In this document: piece after piece, positions 1-7,825 of the stretch
Layout: each line of letters opens with the position of its first letter
Numbering within the stretch: the first letter of the stretch is position 1
Origin: Candidatus Izemoplasma sp.
Lineage (GTDB): Bacteria > Bacillota_I > Bacilli_A > Izemoplasmatales > Izemoplasmataceae
DNA length: 33,307 nucleotides
Direction: 5' to 3'
Assembly: GCA_007123975.1 (NCBI GenBank)
Contig: SLFZ01000104.1
Coordinates: 1 to 33,307, forward strand
Translations under genes and position numbers: made by a program
The notes under the pieces: generated by a model
Told to the model about the DNA's origin: nothing
Databases searched by the model: none
Seen by the model: the letters and a program-made list of their open reading frames with translations, nothing else

Positions 1-176
1 ACACCGCTTCGAATAACTTCGGTGGTGACGGTCATGTTTTCCGCTTCGTGGGCTTTTTCAAGCCATTCCGCGAGAAGTTGTGTTTCTTCTGGCCAATCGG
101 AACGGTTTTCACCGCCGCATGCAAAGAGGGTGAAAGCGGAGAAAATGATGGTGATTAATACGAGCGCTTTTTTCAT
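1..176 (-). CDS. Putative lipoprotein, N-terminal part (runs off the window)
   Basis: The minus strand reads an open frame from ATG at 176 to the window edge, giving 58 complete codons. The protein begins MKKALVLITIIFSAFTLFAC, a classic type II signal peptide: a KK n-region, a hydrophobic stretch, and a lipobox with Cys20. A Cys-linked, membrane-anchored extracytoplasmic protein is expected. The short mature part seen (GGENRSDWPEETQLLAEW) is polar, and I do not recognise a domain. An AAGGTAGG-like ribosome binding site lies about a dozen bases upstream of the ATG. The gene is on the same strand as the lipoprotein and protease genes at 279-3441, but a strong terminator (247-270) separates it from them. 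Function is unknown because about all of the mature protein is missing. Confidence 0.75.
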   Translation of the reverse strand, partial: MKKALVLITIIFSAFTLFACGGENRSDWPEETQLLAEWLEKAHEAENMTVTTEVIRSG

Positions 177-246
177 GGGTTGATACCTACCTTACGTTTA
201 TGCTATCACCATTGTAACATATCAATAAAAAAATGAAAGCCTTAAA

Positions 247-270
247 AGAAGCCTGCAGCGGCAGGCTTCT
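247..270 (-). terminator. Rho-independent terminator of the protease/lipoprotein unit
   Basis: A perfect 10-bp inverted repeat (247-256 with 261-270, loop AGCG at 257-260) lies just beyond the stop of the minus-strand gene at 279. In minus-strand direction the stem is followed by TTTAAGGC and then, a little later, a long T run, so the tail is imperfect but T-rich. It should end transcription of the 3441-279 unit and insulate the lipoprotein gene at 176. Confidence 0.7.
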
Positions 271-278
271 AACATGCA

Positions 279-809
279 TTATTCGGCGTTATCAATCACA
301 TGAACTTTGCGCGTTAAGCGATCTTCGTTGCCGAGTGCATCGGTCACGATGTAGGTGATGACATAGACACCCACGGCATCGGTATCGACATGACCAACCG
401 TTTCGATCGAGACATTTTCATCGTTCGATAACACATCAACTCCCGCATCAGTCCACGATGTGCCCACAAGCACGGTGTCAACACCGGGGCGTAATGCGAG
501 CGATAGCGGCCGTTCATCAACGACTTCGACTTTGCGGACAATCGTCGTCGTTATCCCGTTATATCGAGCGCGATACACAATTTCATAGACACCTGGTGTG
601 TCCGAATCCACGGTGTTTTCCAAGACGGTGACGGAAATGGTGCGTTCTCCGACTTGCGCAGTTGCGCCAGCGTCGTCGTGGGTTTCACCGATGAGAATCG
701 TGTCGACACCCGGATTAATTTCCATCTCAATGACGGTGGTGTCTTCCGGCAAGCAGGCCCGCAATGTCACGGTTAGTGCCACAAGCAGAAGCGACAGTTT
801 ATGCAACAT
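279..809 (-). CDS. Putative lipoprotein with two bacterial Ig-like (DUF5011-type) repeats
   Basis: The product has 176 residues when started at the ATG at 809, which follows a GGAAGGTG ribosome binding site by about 8 nt. The open frame continues upstream to 863, but that part overlaps the protease gene and lacks a binding site. The N-terminus MLHKLSLLLVALTVTLRAC looks like a lipoprotein signal, although Arg at position -2 of the lipobox (LRAC) is unusual. The mature part is two tandem Ig-like repeats, each opening with a (I/L)(N/R)PGVDT(I/V)LIG-type line and closing with a VYxIxYxV strand, the DUF5011 pattern. The start lies inside the last codons of the upstream subtilase gene (11-nt overlap), so the two are probably co-translated. 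The repeats match those at the protease C-terminus. Likely a surface-exposed adhesive or structural partner; no enzymatic motif is seen. Confidence 0.75.
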   Translation of the reverse strand: MLHKLSLLLVALTVTLRACLPEDTTVIEMEINPGVDTILIGETHDDAGATAQVGERTISVTVLENTVDSDTPGVYEIVYRARYNGITTTIVRKVEVVDERPLSLALRPGVDTVLVGTSWTDAGVDVLSNDENVSIETVGHVDTDAVGVYVITYIVTDALGNEDRLTRKVHVIDNAE

Positions 810-3441
810 CGGAATCACCTTCCCAACGCCGCGTCGGGATGACTGGTCCGTAGGCCACGTCAAGATTTAAGGGAAGCACATGGATGCGTCGGGTGCGTAC
901 GACGGTTGTGCCTTCATAGGTGACCAGATAGCGCACCGTATAGGTGCCCGGAGTATCTGTGTCGACGGTGCCTTCAATCACGACCTCGCCAACGGAGTTC
1001 GTGATGCCGGGTTCGACGTACGGTGAGCCTTGAAAGAGCGTGGTAATGCCAGGGTTTAACTCAACATCAATGGTAAAACGTGGTTTATCGAGGACGCTAA
1101 CCATGCGAATGAGATGATGAACGACCTCGTTGTCAATCACAATCTCGTAGCGGACCTCGTAATACCCTGGCGCATCCACATCGACGTTACCAATTACACG
1201 TACCTCAACGTGATCTTCAGGCGCATCGACGCCTTCGTCCACCCACGTTTCACCTAAGTAAATCGTATCAACACCGGGGTTAAGTTGTGTTGCCTCAGGT
1301 TTGAACATGCTCTTATATTGAGGCACCACGGTGAGATCGGAAGTGAGGTTTTCAAGCGGTTCCGACCACTCTGTAAACACATAGGTAAAAGTTTCGTCAC
1401 TAGGCTTATCAGGGCCTTCAGGCGCCTCAATGCTTTCACCATAAGGAACTTCTTTAACAAGATACACATCGCCATCCGCATCGAGGAAGGTGATGGTCAA
1501 TACGACGATGTCATACGCTGCATAAAGCGTTAAGTCGCCGTCGAGCGCCTCGTCTGTGAAAGGTTCTGTCCAGGCGTCATCGAGGTACCAACCCCGGAAC
1601 ACAATGCCTTCGGCGTCAATGGGATCGAGCGACACGTCGTCACCAAAAGTGTAGGTAAATGCGTCGATGACATCCCCATCAAAGACCAGCGTCACGGTGT
1701 ATTCAAGCGGCGCAAATCGGGCATATAAGTCCATCGGTCCAACGACAACTTCACCATCATACGCTTCGCTAAAAGCGTCGTCGAGGTACCACCCAAGAAA
1801 GTCGTGGTGGGGTCGTTCCGGACCTTCAACATCAAATGGTGTGCCATGCTCCACCAAGACGGTCTCCGTTGTGCCGTCAATGTGAAGCGTGATTTCATAA
1901 GTGTGCGGCTCATAGCGAAGGTACAGGTCAAGATCGTTTTCAACGGAGTCAAAATCATACGGCGCTTGGAAAGTTTCATCAGCATAAAAGCCGATAAAAT
2001 CATGGCCATCCTTCGGTGGTGCTTCATAGGTGAATGACTCCCCATCGCGGACTCGGAAGGAATCGATGACTTCATCGCCATCCCAGACGAGCACGTCGTG
2101 ATACACATATGGCTCAAACCGGGCGTAGAGGGTCGTGTCGCCGACGATGGCATCGTCGGCGAACGGTTCAGTGTACGCATCGTCGAAATACCATGCGATA
2201 AAGTGATGTTCATCAAGCGTTGGTTGATCGGGAAGCACTATGGATTCACCTTCAAAACCGTAGAAGCGGTGATAGGCCTCATCGTCGACAACAAAATCAA
2301 TGGCATAACGCAAACTCATGTACGCATTGACGATTCCCGCGCCAAACTGTGATTCAGGTTCGTCATCGGATGCCCCGTCATACAAACGCCGAAGCACGTC
2401 TTCGTAATCAAGGCCATCAAAGTGCGAGAGCATCAATGCGATAATCCCCGACACATGTGGTGCGGCGAATGACGTGCCGCTTCCAGTAGCGTAAGCATCA
2501 TCGGGTGTTGTTGAAAGAATTCCGGTGCCGGGTGCGGCAATGTCAATCGTTTCACCAAAGTTCGAAAACGATGACAATGCCCCAAACTCGTCGACCGATG
2601 AGACCGAGACAGTGGTTGGAAAAGCGGCTGGATAAAACGGGTTATTGGTGGCATCGTTGCCGGCGGCGGCGACGACAAAAACACCCGCGTCGCGTGCGGC
2701 GATAAGCGCATCACGCATGGCGTCGTTTTGGCCGAGAGACTCCGAGCCTAAAGACATGTTAATGATGTCGGCGCCGTTGGCTACGGCGTAGTCGACGGCG
2801 CGGATTAACGCATCGGATTCGAAGAACTCTTCGTTCTCGATGTTTGCTTTTATAATCATTAACTCAACATGCTGGGCGATCCCGGCGATGCCTTGGTCGT
2901 TGTTTTTGTTGGCGGCGAGCACGCCAGCGACGAAAGTTCCGTGCCCGTGGTCGTCTTCAACGTGCTCCAAACCGACTTCATCGGTATGGGCGTTATACGA
3001 TAACGGTGAAAGACGACCCGCAAACTCCGGGTGGGCGGTGTCGATGCCCGTGTCGATGATGGCGACGGTAATGGACGAATCGCCGGTAGTGATTTGCCAC
3101 GCGTCAAACAACTGCATCATTAAAAGGGCATACTGATCATCGAGGAACGGATCGTTCGGCTCATCGAGCAACCGCACATCACGTTGGTTGAGAGAAAAAC
3201 CAGCATGCAGAAGTGTGTTGACGTTTGTCGATTGGGTGGTTTCAAAGACCGCCAGGCCGTGCTCTGATACATGCTTTAAGGTAAGGTGGTGTCGATCGGC
3301 GAGGCTCAATGCATGGTCAATGTCGTCGACACGATGGAGGTATGTATCGGCTTGATGAGAGGCGTTCACAGTGAAAAACCCGCTCGAAATAACGACGAGC
3401 AAGGCGACGATGACGCTGAGAAACCGCAGTCGACGACCCAT
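799..3441 (-). CDS. Secreted subtilisin-like serine protease (S8) with InlB-type B-repeats and Ig-like domains
   Basis: I place the start at 3441 (880 residues), because GAAAGGGG precedes this ATG at good spacing; an ATG six codons upstream (3459) has no binding site. A signal peptide (about residues 1-28, MGRRLRFLSVIVALLVVISS) is followed by a propeptide-like region. The S8 catalytic domain follows, with Asp130 (AIIDTGID), His167 (HGHGTFVAG), oxyanion Asn262 (AAAGND) and Ser324 (GSGTSFAAPH). About 390-710 holds five repeats of the Listeria-Bacteroides type, most with a GWYLDDA-like core. About 719-855 holds two DUF5011-type Ig-like repeats. No LPxTG or C-terminal membrane anchor is visible, so it is probably released or held by its repeats. 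It is transcribed from a good promoter at 3477-3505 and overlaps the lipoprotein gene downstream, which carries the same Ig-like repeats. An extracellular protein-degrading enzyme; substrate unknown. Confidence 0.93.
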   Translation of the reverse strand: MGRRLRFLSVIVALLVVISSGFFTVNASHQADTYLHRVDDIDHALSLADRHHLTLKHVSEHGLAVFETTQSTNVNTLLHAGFSLNQRDVRLLDEPNDPFLDDQYALLMMQLFDAWQITTGDSSITVAIIDTGIDTAHPEFAGRLSPLSYNAHTDEVGLEHVEDDHGHGTFVAGVLAANKNNDQGIAGIAQHVELMIIKANIENEEFFESDALIRAVDYAVANGADIINMSLGSESLGQNDAMRDALIAARDAGVFVVAAAGNDATNNPFYPAAFPTTVSVSSVDEFGALSSFSNFGETIDIAAPGTGILSTTPDDAYATGSGTSFAAPHVSGIIALMLSHFDGLDYEDVLRRLYDGASDDEPESQFGAGIVNAYMSLRYAIDFVVDDEAYHRFYGFEGESIVLPDQPTLDEHHFIAWYFDDAYTEPFADDAIVGDTTLYARFEPYVYHDVLVWDGDEVIDSFRVRDGESFTYEAPPKDGHDFIGFYADETFQAPYDFDSVENDLDLYLRYEPHTYEITLHIDGTTETVLVEHGTPFDVEGPERPHHDFLGWYLDDAFSEAYDGEVVVGPMDLYARFAPLEYTVTLVFDGDVIDAFTYTFGDDVSLDPIDAEGIVFRGWYLDDAWTEPFTDEALDGDLTLYAAYDIVVLTITFLDADGDVYLVKEVPYGESIEAPEGPDKPSDETFTYVFTEWSEPLENLTSDLTVVPQYKSMFKPEATQLNPGVDTIYLGETWVDEGVDAPEDHVEVRVIGNVDVDAPGYYEVRYEIVIDNEVVHHLIRMVSVLDKPRFTIDVELNPGITTLFQGSPYVEPGITNSVGEVVIEGTVDTDTPGTYTVRYLVTYEGTTVVRTRRIHVLPLNLDVAYGPVIPTRRWEGDSDVA

Positions 3442-3476
3442 GATAGACGCCCCTTTCATATTCTACTTGCAAGTTT

Positions 3477-3505
3477 ATTATAATCGAAAATCCTGCGTTT
3501 GTCAT
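3477..3505 (-). promoter_or_regulatory. Sigma-A-type promoter for the subtilase gene
   Basis: On the minus strand ATGACA (3500-3505) and a perfect TATAAT (3477-3482) are separated by exactly 17 bp. The predicted start of transcription is near 3470, giving a leader of about 30 nt. It lies back-to-back with the mscS promoter at 3534-3562, so the two units are divergent. Confidence 0.65.
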
Positions 3506-3533
3506 ACCATATGAAACCCGGGTCATGGTTGAC

Positions 3534-3562
3534 TTGTCATGCGCTTTGTGCTTTGATATAAA
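3534..3562 (+). promoter_or_regulatory. mscS: Sigma-A-type promoter for the first mscS gene
   Basis: TTGTCA (3534-3539) and TATAAA (3557-3562) have a 17-bp spacer; each hexamer matches the consensus at 5 of 6 positions. Transcription would start near 3569, at the very edge of the AAAGGAGG ribosome binding site (3568-3575), so the leader is extremely short. This tightness lowers confidence a little. An overlapping TTGACT (3529-3534) is an alternative -35. Confidence 0.5.
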
Positions 3563-3582
3563 CATACAAAGGAGGAATCTGA

Positions 3583-4431
3583 ATGCAATACCTTAGAACG
3601 CTGCTTGAAGATTTATTCAACGATACCCTTGGTTTGAGCGGTGGATGGTCATCCTTTATCACAACCCTCATCATGATTGCCGTATGGGTTATCATTGCGG
3701 TTGTCCTGCTTGCGCTGATGAGACGCTTTATTACCCAGCGCTTCATTCGAATTAAAGGAGATGCTCGCGGAAAAACGTTGGCGCGGTTGCTGTCGGGCCT
3801 TCTTGCAGTTGTCATCTGGTTTATGATTTTTCTCGCCATCGCCAATGAACTGGCCATCGACATTCGACCGATTCTTGCCGGTGCGGGTATCCTCGGACTC
3901 GCCATTGGTTTTGGGTCACAACACTTGGTCAGTGACGTTGTGGCAGGCTTCTTCATTATTGTCGACAATGCCTTCAACGTCGGTGAAACCATTGAAGTGG
4001 ATGGATTTAAAGGAAAAGTTTCGAACATGAATCTGCGCGTAACACACATTGACAACTGGCAGGGCTCGACGCTCATTTTAAACAACAGCACGATTAAAAA
4101 ACTTATCAACTGGTCACGAAACAACACCACCGCGGTGGTTGATTTCGGTGTCGCCTACGAAACCGACTTGCAAACCTTAGCCCAAGCCATGCCCATGTTT
4201 TTAGACGAACTTGAAAAAGCGCACGAAGACATCGTTGAAAAACCAGCATACCTCGGGGTAACCGATCTAGCCGATTCGAGCATAAACATGCGCATTATCG
4301 CCAAGTGCAAGACGGGAACGCATTTCGCCGTCGAACGAAAAATTCGGCATGATTTGGTCGGTTTCCTGAACAAACAGGGCATTGAAATCCCATTTCCACA
4401 AATTGTCGTCTCTCAAAAATCCACAAATTAA
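3583..4431 (+). CDS. mscS: Small-conductance mechanosensitive channel, MscS family
   Basis: This 282-residue protein matches the size and layout of MscS. Three membrane segments lie at about 23-47, 66-89 and 94-125. The third carries the Gly/Ala-rich pore helix (ILAGAGILGLAIGFGSQ) followed by LVSDVVAGFFII. The beta domain has the usual VGETIEV and the C-terminus the GIEIPFPQ signature. It opens on membrane tension and lets solutes escape during hypo-osmotic shock. An AAAGGAGG site sits 7 nt before the ATG. It is a single-gene unit with its own promoter and a terminator at 4439. A second, longer MscS paralogue lies at 6734. Function is assigned with confidence at family level; conductance class cannot be read from sequence. 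Confidence 0.93.
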   Translation: MQYLRTLLEDLFNDTLGLSGGWSSFITTLIMIAVWVIIAVVLLALMRRFITQRFIRIKGDARGKTLARLLSGLLAVVIWFMIFLAIANELAIDIRPILAGAGILGLAIGFGSQHLVSDVVAGFFIIVDNAFNVGETIEVDGFKGKVSNMNLRVTHIDNWQGSTLILNNSTIKKLINWSRNNTTAVVDFGVAYETDLQTLAQAMPMFLDELEKAHEDIVEKPAYLGVTDLADSSINMRIIAKCKTGTHFAVERKIRHDLVGFLNKQGIEIPFPQIVVSQKSTN

Positions 4432-4438
4432 GCGTCAG

Positions 4439-4462
4439 AAAAAGCGGGAAACCGCTTTTTTT
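4439..4462 (+). terminator. Rho-independent terminator after mscS
   Basis: AAAAAGCGG (4439-4447) pairs perfectly with CCGCTTTTT (4452-4460) around a GAAA tetraloop, with further T residues after the stem. It begins 8 nt after the mscS stop codon and is partly symmetric, so it may work on both strands. Confidence 0.8.
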
Positions 4463-4488
4463 GATGACCAATTATCGCTAAAATCGTG

Positions 4489-4494
4489 TATAAT
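4489..4494 (+). promoter_or_regulatory. cyuA: Probable -10 element for cyuA
   Basis: A perfect TATAAT lies 36 nt before the GTG start of cyuA, in the gap after the mscS terminator. No good -35 is found at 16-18 bp. TTGATG at 4461-4466 is 22 bp away, too far for a standard promoter, so an activator or a weak basal promoter is possible. Confidence 0.45.
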
Positions 4495-4529
4495 GAGAAC
4501 GGTTACATGCGGCGAAAGGAGGCGTTGAG

Positions 4530-5810
4530 GTGACACGAGGAGATCGACAATATAATGCCTGTCTGAACGTTTTAAAACACGAGATGATTCTGGCGGCCGG
4601 TTGTACCGAACCGGTTGCCATCGCTTTGGCAACCGCAAAAGCCAAAGCCGTGCTCGGCGCTATGCCGGAACGCATTCGAATGCGCGTCAGTGAGAATGTT
4701 TTGAAAAACGCGAAGAGCGTTATTGTGCCTAACACGAATGCGATGAAAGGCATCCGCGTTGCGGCGGCTGCCGGAGCCGTCATCGGCGACCCGGCAAAAG
4801 ACCTCGAGATTCTTGGTACGGTCGACGATGACGATCGCGACGCAATCGTCGAGTACTTGAAGAAAACGCAGATTGTCGTCTCGCCGATTGACAGTGAGTA
4901 CGTTTTTGATGTTGAGGCCACGGTTTATCATGGGGAAGAACATGCGAGAGTTCGTCTGATTAATGCCCACACCAACATCGCCCTTATCGAGAAAAACGGC
5001 GTCGTTCAAATGGCCAAAGATTATGCATACGACGAAGTGCCTGACGATGCCGATAAAAAAACGCTGACGGTTGAACGCATTGTCGCGTTTGCCGATGCGC
5101 TTGTGATCGACGATGTTAAAGCGCTTTTTGACCGTCAAATTGAGACCAACATGGCAATTGCAGAAGAAGGATTGACAGAAGATTTTGGCGCGACAATAGG
5201 AAAAATCATTCTCACCACCGAAAAGGGTGATGTGAAAAACATTGCCAAAGGCTACGCGGCAGCTGCAAGCGATGCCCGCATGGGAGGTAGCAAAAAACCG
5301 GTGACGATCGTATCAGGCAGTGGAAACCAAGGCATCACGGCATCGGTTCCGTTGATTGTTTACGCGCGCGAGAAAAACATCGACCAAGAGCGCCTATATC
5401 GTGCACTCGCCGTATCCAACCTTATCAGCATCCATCAAAAAACCGGCGTTGGTGCGCTTTCGGCCTATTGCGGTGCAGTGTTCGCCGGCGCCGCCGCCGG
5501 TGCTGGCATCGCCTACATGGAAGACGGCTCATTTGAGGCCGTCGCACATACGCTGGTCAATGCGCTCGCCATTGTCTCCGGCATGGTCTGCGATGGCGCG
5601 AAAGCTTCGTGTGCCGCGAAGATAGCTTCCTCGGTGGATGCGGGCATTTTTGGCTTTCGTATGCACCAGCAACATCGCGAGTTTCTCGGGGGTGAAGGAT
5701 TGGTCGCCAAGGGTGTCGAAAACACCATTGCCAACATCAAGCGCCTAGCACGCGAGGGCATGTGCCTAACCGACAAGGAAATCATTCGCATCATGAGCGA
5801 GGAGGTTTAA
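4530..5810 (+). CDS. cyuA: L-cysteine desulfidase / serine dehydratase alpha-like 4Fe-4S enzyme (CyuA/YhaM family)
   Basis: The 426-residue product belongs to the UPF0597/CyuA family, which breaks L-cysteine into pyruvate, ammonia and sulfide using an oxygen-sensitive 4Fe-4S cluster and no PLP. Conserved cysteines are visible at Cys25 (AAGCTEPVAIAL), Cys314 (SAYCGAVFAG), Cys354 and Cys361 (GMVCDGAKASC), plus the SGSGNQGI motif near 262-269. Full length for the family. The start is GTG at 4530, 7 nt after GAAAGGAGG; no better ATG is near. The last codons contain the ribosome binding site of the PAP2 gene, which starts 2 nt after the stop, so the two are co-transcribed. It fits an anaerobic amino-acid fermenter. 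Serine rather than cysteine as substrate cannot be excluded. Confidence 0.9.
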   Translation: MTRGDRQYNACLNVLKHEMILAAGCTEPVAIALATAKAKAVLGAMPERIRMRVSENVLKNAKSVIVPNTNAMKGIRVAAAAGAVIGDPAKDLEILGTVDDDDRDAIVEYLKKTQIVVSPIDSEYVFDVEATVYHGEEHARVRLINAHTNIALIEKNGVVQMAKDYAYDEVPDDADKKTLTVERIVAFADALVIDDVKALFDRQIETNMAIAEEGLTEDFGATIGKIILTTEKGDVKNIAKGYAAAASDARMGGSKKPVTIVSGSGNQGITASVPLIVYAREKNIDQERLYRALAVSNLISIHQKTGVGALSAYCGAVFAGAAAGAGIAYMEDGSFEAVAHTLVNALAIVSGMVCDGAKASCAAKIASSVDAGIFGFRMHQQHREFLGGEGLVAKGVENTIANIKRLAREGMCLTDKEIIRIMSEEV

Positions 5811-5812
5811 CC

Positions 5813-6661
5813 ATGCACAACAACCGAATGAATCCAACACGCTTGGTTCACTACGGACTGTTCGCGTTGATTGTTTTCATGATTGGCGTGTTTTGGTTTA
5901 CCAACCTCGATGTACGCATTGTCGACCATTATCGTGATGGGGATACCTATAGAGGCCCAAACCACGCCATCTTTTCATTCTTTTACTACCCGCTTAATGC
6001 GATTTTATTTTTTATCCCGGTCTCCATTGGGCTTGCCGTTGTCGTGATGTCGCTGTCTAAACGCCCGTTTTTCGCTGGCGTTCGACGTCACCGTAGGCAT
6101 GGGTCGTTGTTGGTGCTTGGCACGTTGATTTTGGCTGGCGTATTCAACAGCATCTTTCTTAAAGCCCTCTTTGCACGACCACGGCCATACATGGTCTTGA
6201 CAGGGGACGCCGGGTTTTATCGCCCGTTTGAAATCGTTCGAACCCATTGGGGCGCAGTTGACATGAGTTTTCCGAGTGGCCATGCCAGCGTGGCGTTTTC
6301 GCTGCTTGGGTTTTACTTTGCTTTTCAGCATGCGCCAACCTTGTGGCGTAAGGTATTAAAGTGGGGTGTCGGCATCGTCGGGGCAATAACGCTTGGTGTT
6401 GTCATGTCGCTATCACGTGCGGCCTACGGCGATCACTTTCTATCGGATGGCCTGTTTGCTGGCGTGCTGATGTATGGGTGGTTATACCTCGCGTATCACC
6501 TTTTGAAAATTCCCAAACACGATCGCCTGTTGCAAGAGGCGCCACCACGACGTGAGCGTTTCAGCGCACAGGATTTACCGACGCTTATCGTCGCCTTTGC
6601 AGTTCCTATATTGCTTGTGCTTGTGCTGTTTACGCAGTTTGATGGGCTTCGGTCTTGGTAA
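5813..6661 (+). CDS. PAP2-family membrane phosphatase
   Basis: I start the protein at 5813 (282 residues) because GAGGAGG ends about 8 nt upstream, while the longer frame from 5762 would run deep into cyuA. All three PAP2 signatures are present: K117-x6-R124P125, P154SGH157 and S201R202-x5-H208-x3-D212. About six hydrophobic segments place it in the membrane with the active site on the outer face. PAP2 enzymes remove phosphate from lipids such as undecaprenyl pyrophosphate, phosphatidic acid or phosphatidylglycerol phosphate; the exact substrate cannot be told here. At 282 residues it is longer than minimal BcrC-type enzymes (about 200), with a long first loop between the first two membrane segments. 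It sits 2 nt after cyuA with no obvious metabolic link. Confidence 0.9.
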   Translation: MHNNRMNPTRLVHYGLFALIVFMIGVFWFTNLDVRIVDHYRDGDTYRGPNHAIFSFFYYPLNAILFFIPVSIGLAVVVMSLSKRPFFAGVRRHRRHGSLLVLGTLILAGVFNSIFLKALFARPRPYMVLTGDAGFYRPFEIVRTHWGAVDMSFPSGHASVAFSLLGFYFAFQHAPTLWRKVLKWGVGIVGAITLGVVMSLSRAAYGDHFLSDGLFAGVLMYGWLYLAYHLLKIPKHDRLLQEAPPRRERFSAQDLPTLIVAFAVPILLVLVLFTQFDGLRSW

Positions 6662-6733
6662 CCCTTCATCTCGTCAAACCGCGCGAAATATGATACACTG
6701 TCAATGACATCGTCCAAGAAATGAGGTTGTTTT

Positions 6734-7795
6734 ATGATTTTAGATTTCGCCCTTGTCAGCACGACCGTCGCGTCGGCGATTACGATTGCCATCGTGCTTG
6801 TACTGACCATCGCCATCATCGGTCAGCGAACCATCATTGAAAACCGTAAGGAGACCATCAGCCACCGCACGGTGTTGTTTATGTACATGGTGCTCTTCGT
6901 AATGCTTGCGCTTGCGACCATCACCATCCTAATGCTTTGGGGTTACGATGTCACAGATTATGTTGAACGTTTAGTCACCGATTTAGTCAGCATACTTGAA
7001 GGTAGCGTCCCGAGATTGGTTGGCACCTTGGTCGCGATTTTTATCACGATGGTCATCTATAAAGTCGTAAAGATATCGCTTTTCAAGCTCAGCAAACTGC
7101 CGGGTCAAAACGAACGACGGAAGAAGACCATCGCGAAAATTACCCTGAGCATCGCCAAGTATGTGCTCGTCATTGTCGCGTTGCTTGCCGTGTTGGGCGT
7201 TTGGGGTGTCAATGTCGCACCGGCGCTTGCCGGTCTTGGTATTCTCGGACTGGTCATTGGTCTCGGTGCACAGAAGTTTATCAATGACCTCATCAGCGGA
7301 TTCTTCATCGTGTTTGAACATCATTTCGACGTCGGCGATTGGGTCGAGATCGGTGGCTTCATGGGTGAAGTTATCGACATAGGCTTAAAAACCACGAAAG
7401 TGAAAAACTTCCGTGGCGAAATCAAGATATTCAACAACGGCTCCATCGATCCGGTTTCAAACTTCTCTCGTACTGAATCGTTGGCGATTGTTGATTTTGG
7501 CATTGCCTACAAAGAAGACATCGCCAAAACCATCGACGTGCTTACACAAGAGCTTCCGGCGCTTGTGGGTGAAAACGAAAACCTCCGCGAGGTTCCACGC
7601 GTCCTCGGTGTCACCGACCTCGCCAGCAGCAGCGTCAACCTGCGGGTTGCTGCCAAGGTCGCCTCGATGACACAATGGGGCGTTGAACGACTCTTACGCC
7701 AACGCATAAAGGAAATCCTCGTAAAACACAACATTGAAATTCCTTTCCCACAAGTCGTCGTCCACGGTGTGACACCACCGAAAAACACACCATAA
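6734..7795 (+). CDS. Mechanosensitive channel, MscS family (five-segment variant)
   Basis: The 353-residue protein has about five membrane segments (8-30, 47-70, 92-115, 139-158, 162-195). The last is the pore helix with ALAGLGILGLVIGLGAQKF, followed by the MscS beta domain (VGDWVEIGGFMGEV) and the C-terminal NIEIPFPQ motif. It is thus an MscS core with two extra N-terminal segments. A charged loop (QNERRKKT) precedes segment four, as in the YkuT/MscS group. The closing region is clearly related to the channel at 3583 (compare VLGVTDLASSSVNLR with YLGVTDLADSSINMR), so the two are paralogues. The ribosome binding site is modest (ATGAGG). It appears to head a unit with the ABC-F and nitroreductase genes. 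TATGAT at 6689-6694 could be a -10, without a convincing -35. Confidence 0.93.
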   Translation: MILDFALVSTTVASAITIAIVLVLTIAIIGQRTIIENRKETISHRTVLFMYMVLFVMLALATITILMLWGYDVTDYVERLVTDLVSILEGSVPRLVGTLVAIFITMVIYKVVKISLFKLSKLPGQNERRKKTIAKITLSIAKYVLVIVALLAVLGVWGVNVAPALAGLGILGLVIGLGAQKFINDLISGFFIVFEHHFDVGDWVEIGGFMGEVIDIGLKTTKVKNFRGEIKIFNNGSIDPVSNFSRTESLAIVDFGIAYKEDIAKTIDVLTQELPALVGENENLREVPRVLGVTDLASSSVNLRVAAKVASMTQWGVERLLRQRIKEILVKHNIEIPFPQVVVHGVTPPKNTP

Positions 7796-7801
7796 GGAGA
7801 T

Positions 7802-7814
7802 GCGGGATTCCCGC
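7802..7814 (+). other. Small hairpin between ribosome binding site and start codon of the ABC-F gene
   Basis: GCGGG (7802-7806) and CCCGC (7810-7814) form a 5-bp GC-only stem with an ATT loop. It lies between AAGGAGA (7794-7800) and the ABC-F ATG at 7826. Without the hairpin the spacing is about 26 nt, far too long; folding would shorten it to about 13 nt. The same stretch also encodes a 9-codon mini-ORF (ATG at 7800, stop TGA at 7827-7829 overlapping the ABC-F start). Confidence 0.5.
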
Positions 7815-7825
7815 CTACAAAAACC

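Noticed and set aside
799..863. Possible frameshift splitting one protein into protease and Ig-repeat lipoprotein
   Set aside because: The second gene has its own ribosome binding site, ATG and signal sequence, so two proteins are more likely than a broken one.
1692..2216. Second reading frame of 174 codons within the protease repeats
   Set aside because: It is an alternate frame of the repeated B-repeat region; the Met/Thr/Ser/Pro-rich translation has no domain and no binding site.
6689..6694. TATGAT before the second mscS as a full promoter
   Set aside because: No acceptable -35 at 16-18 bp; kept only as a remark in the gene entry.
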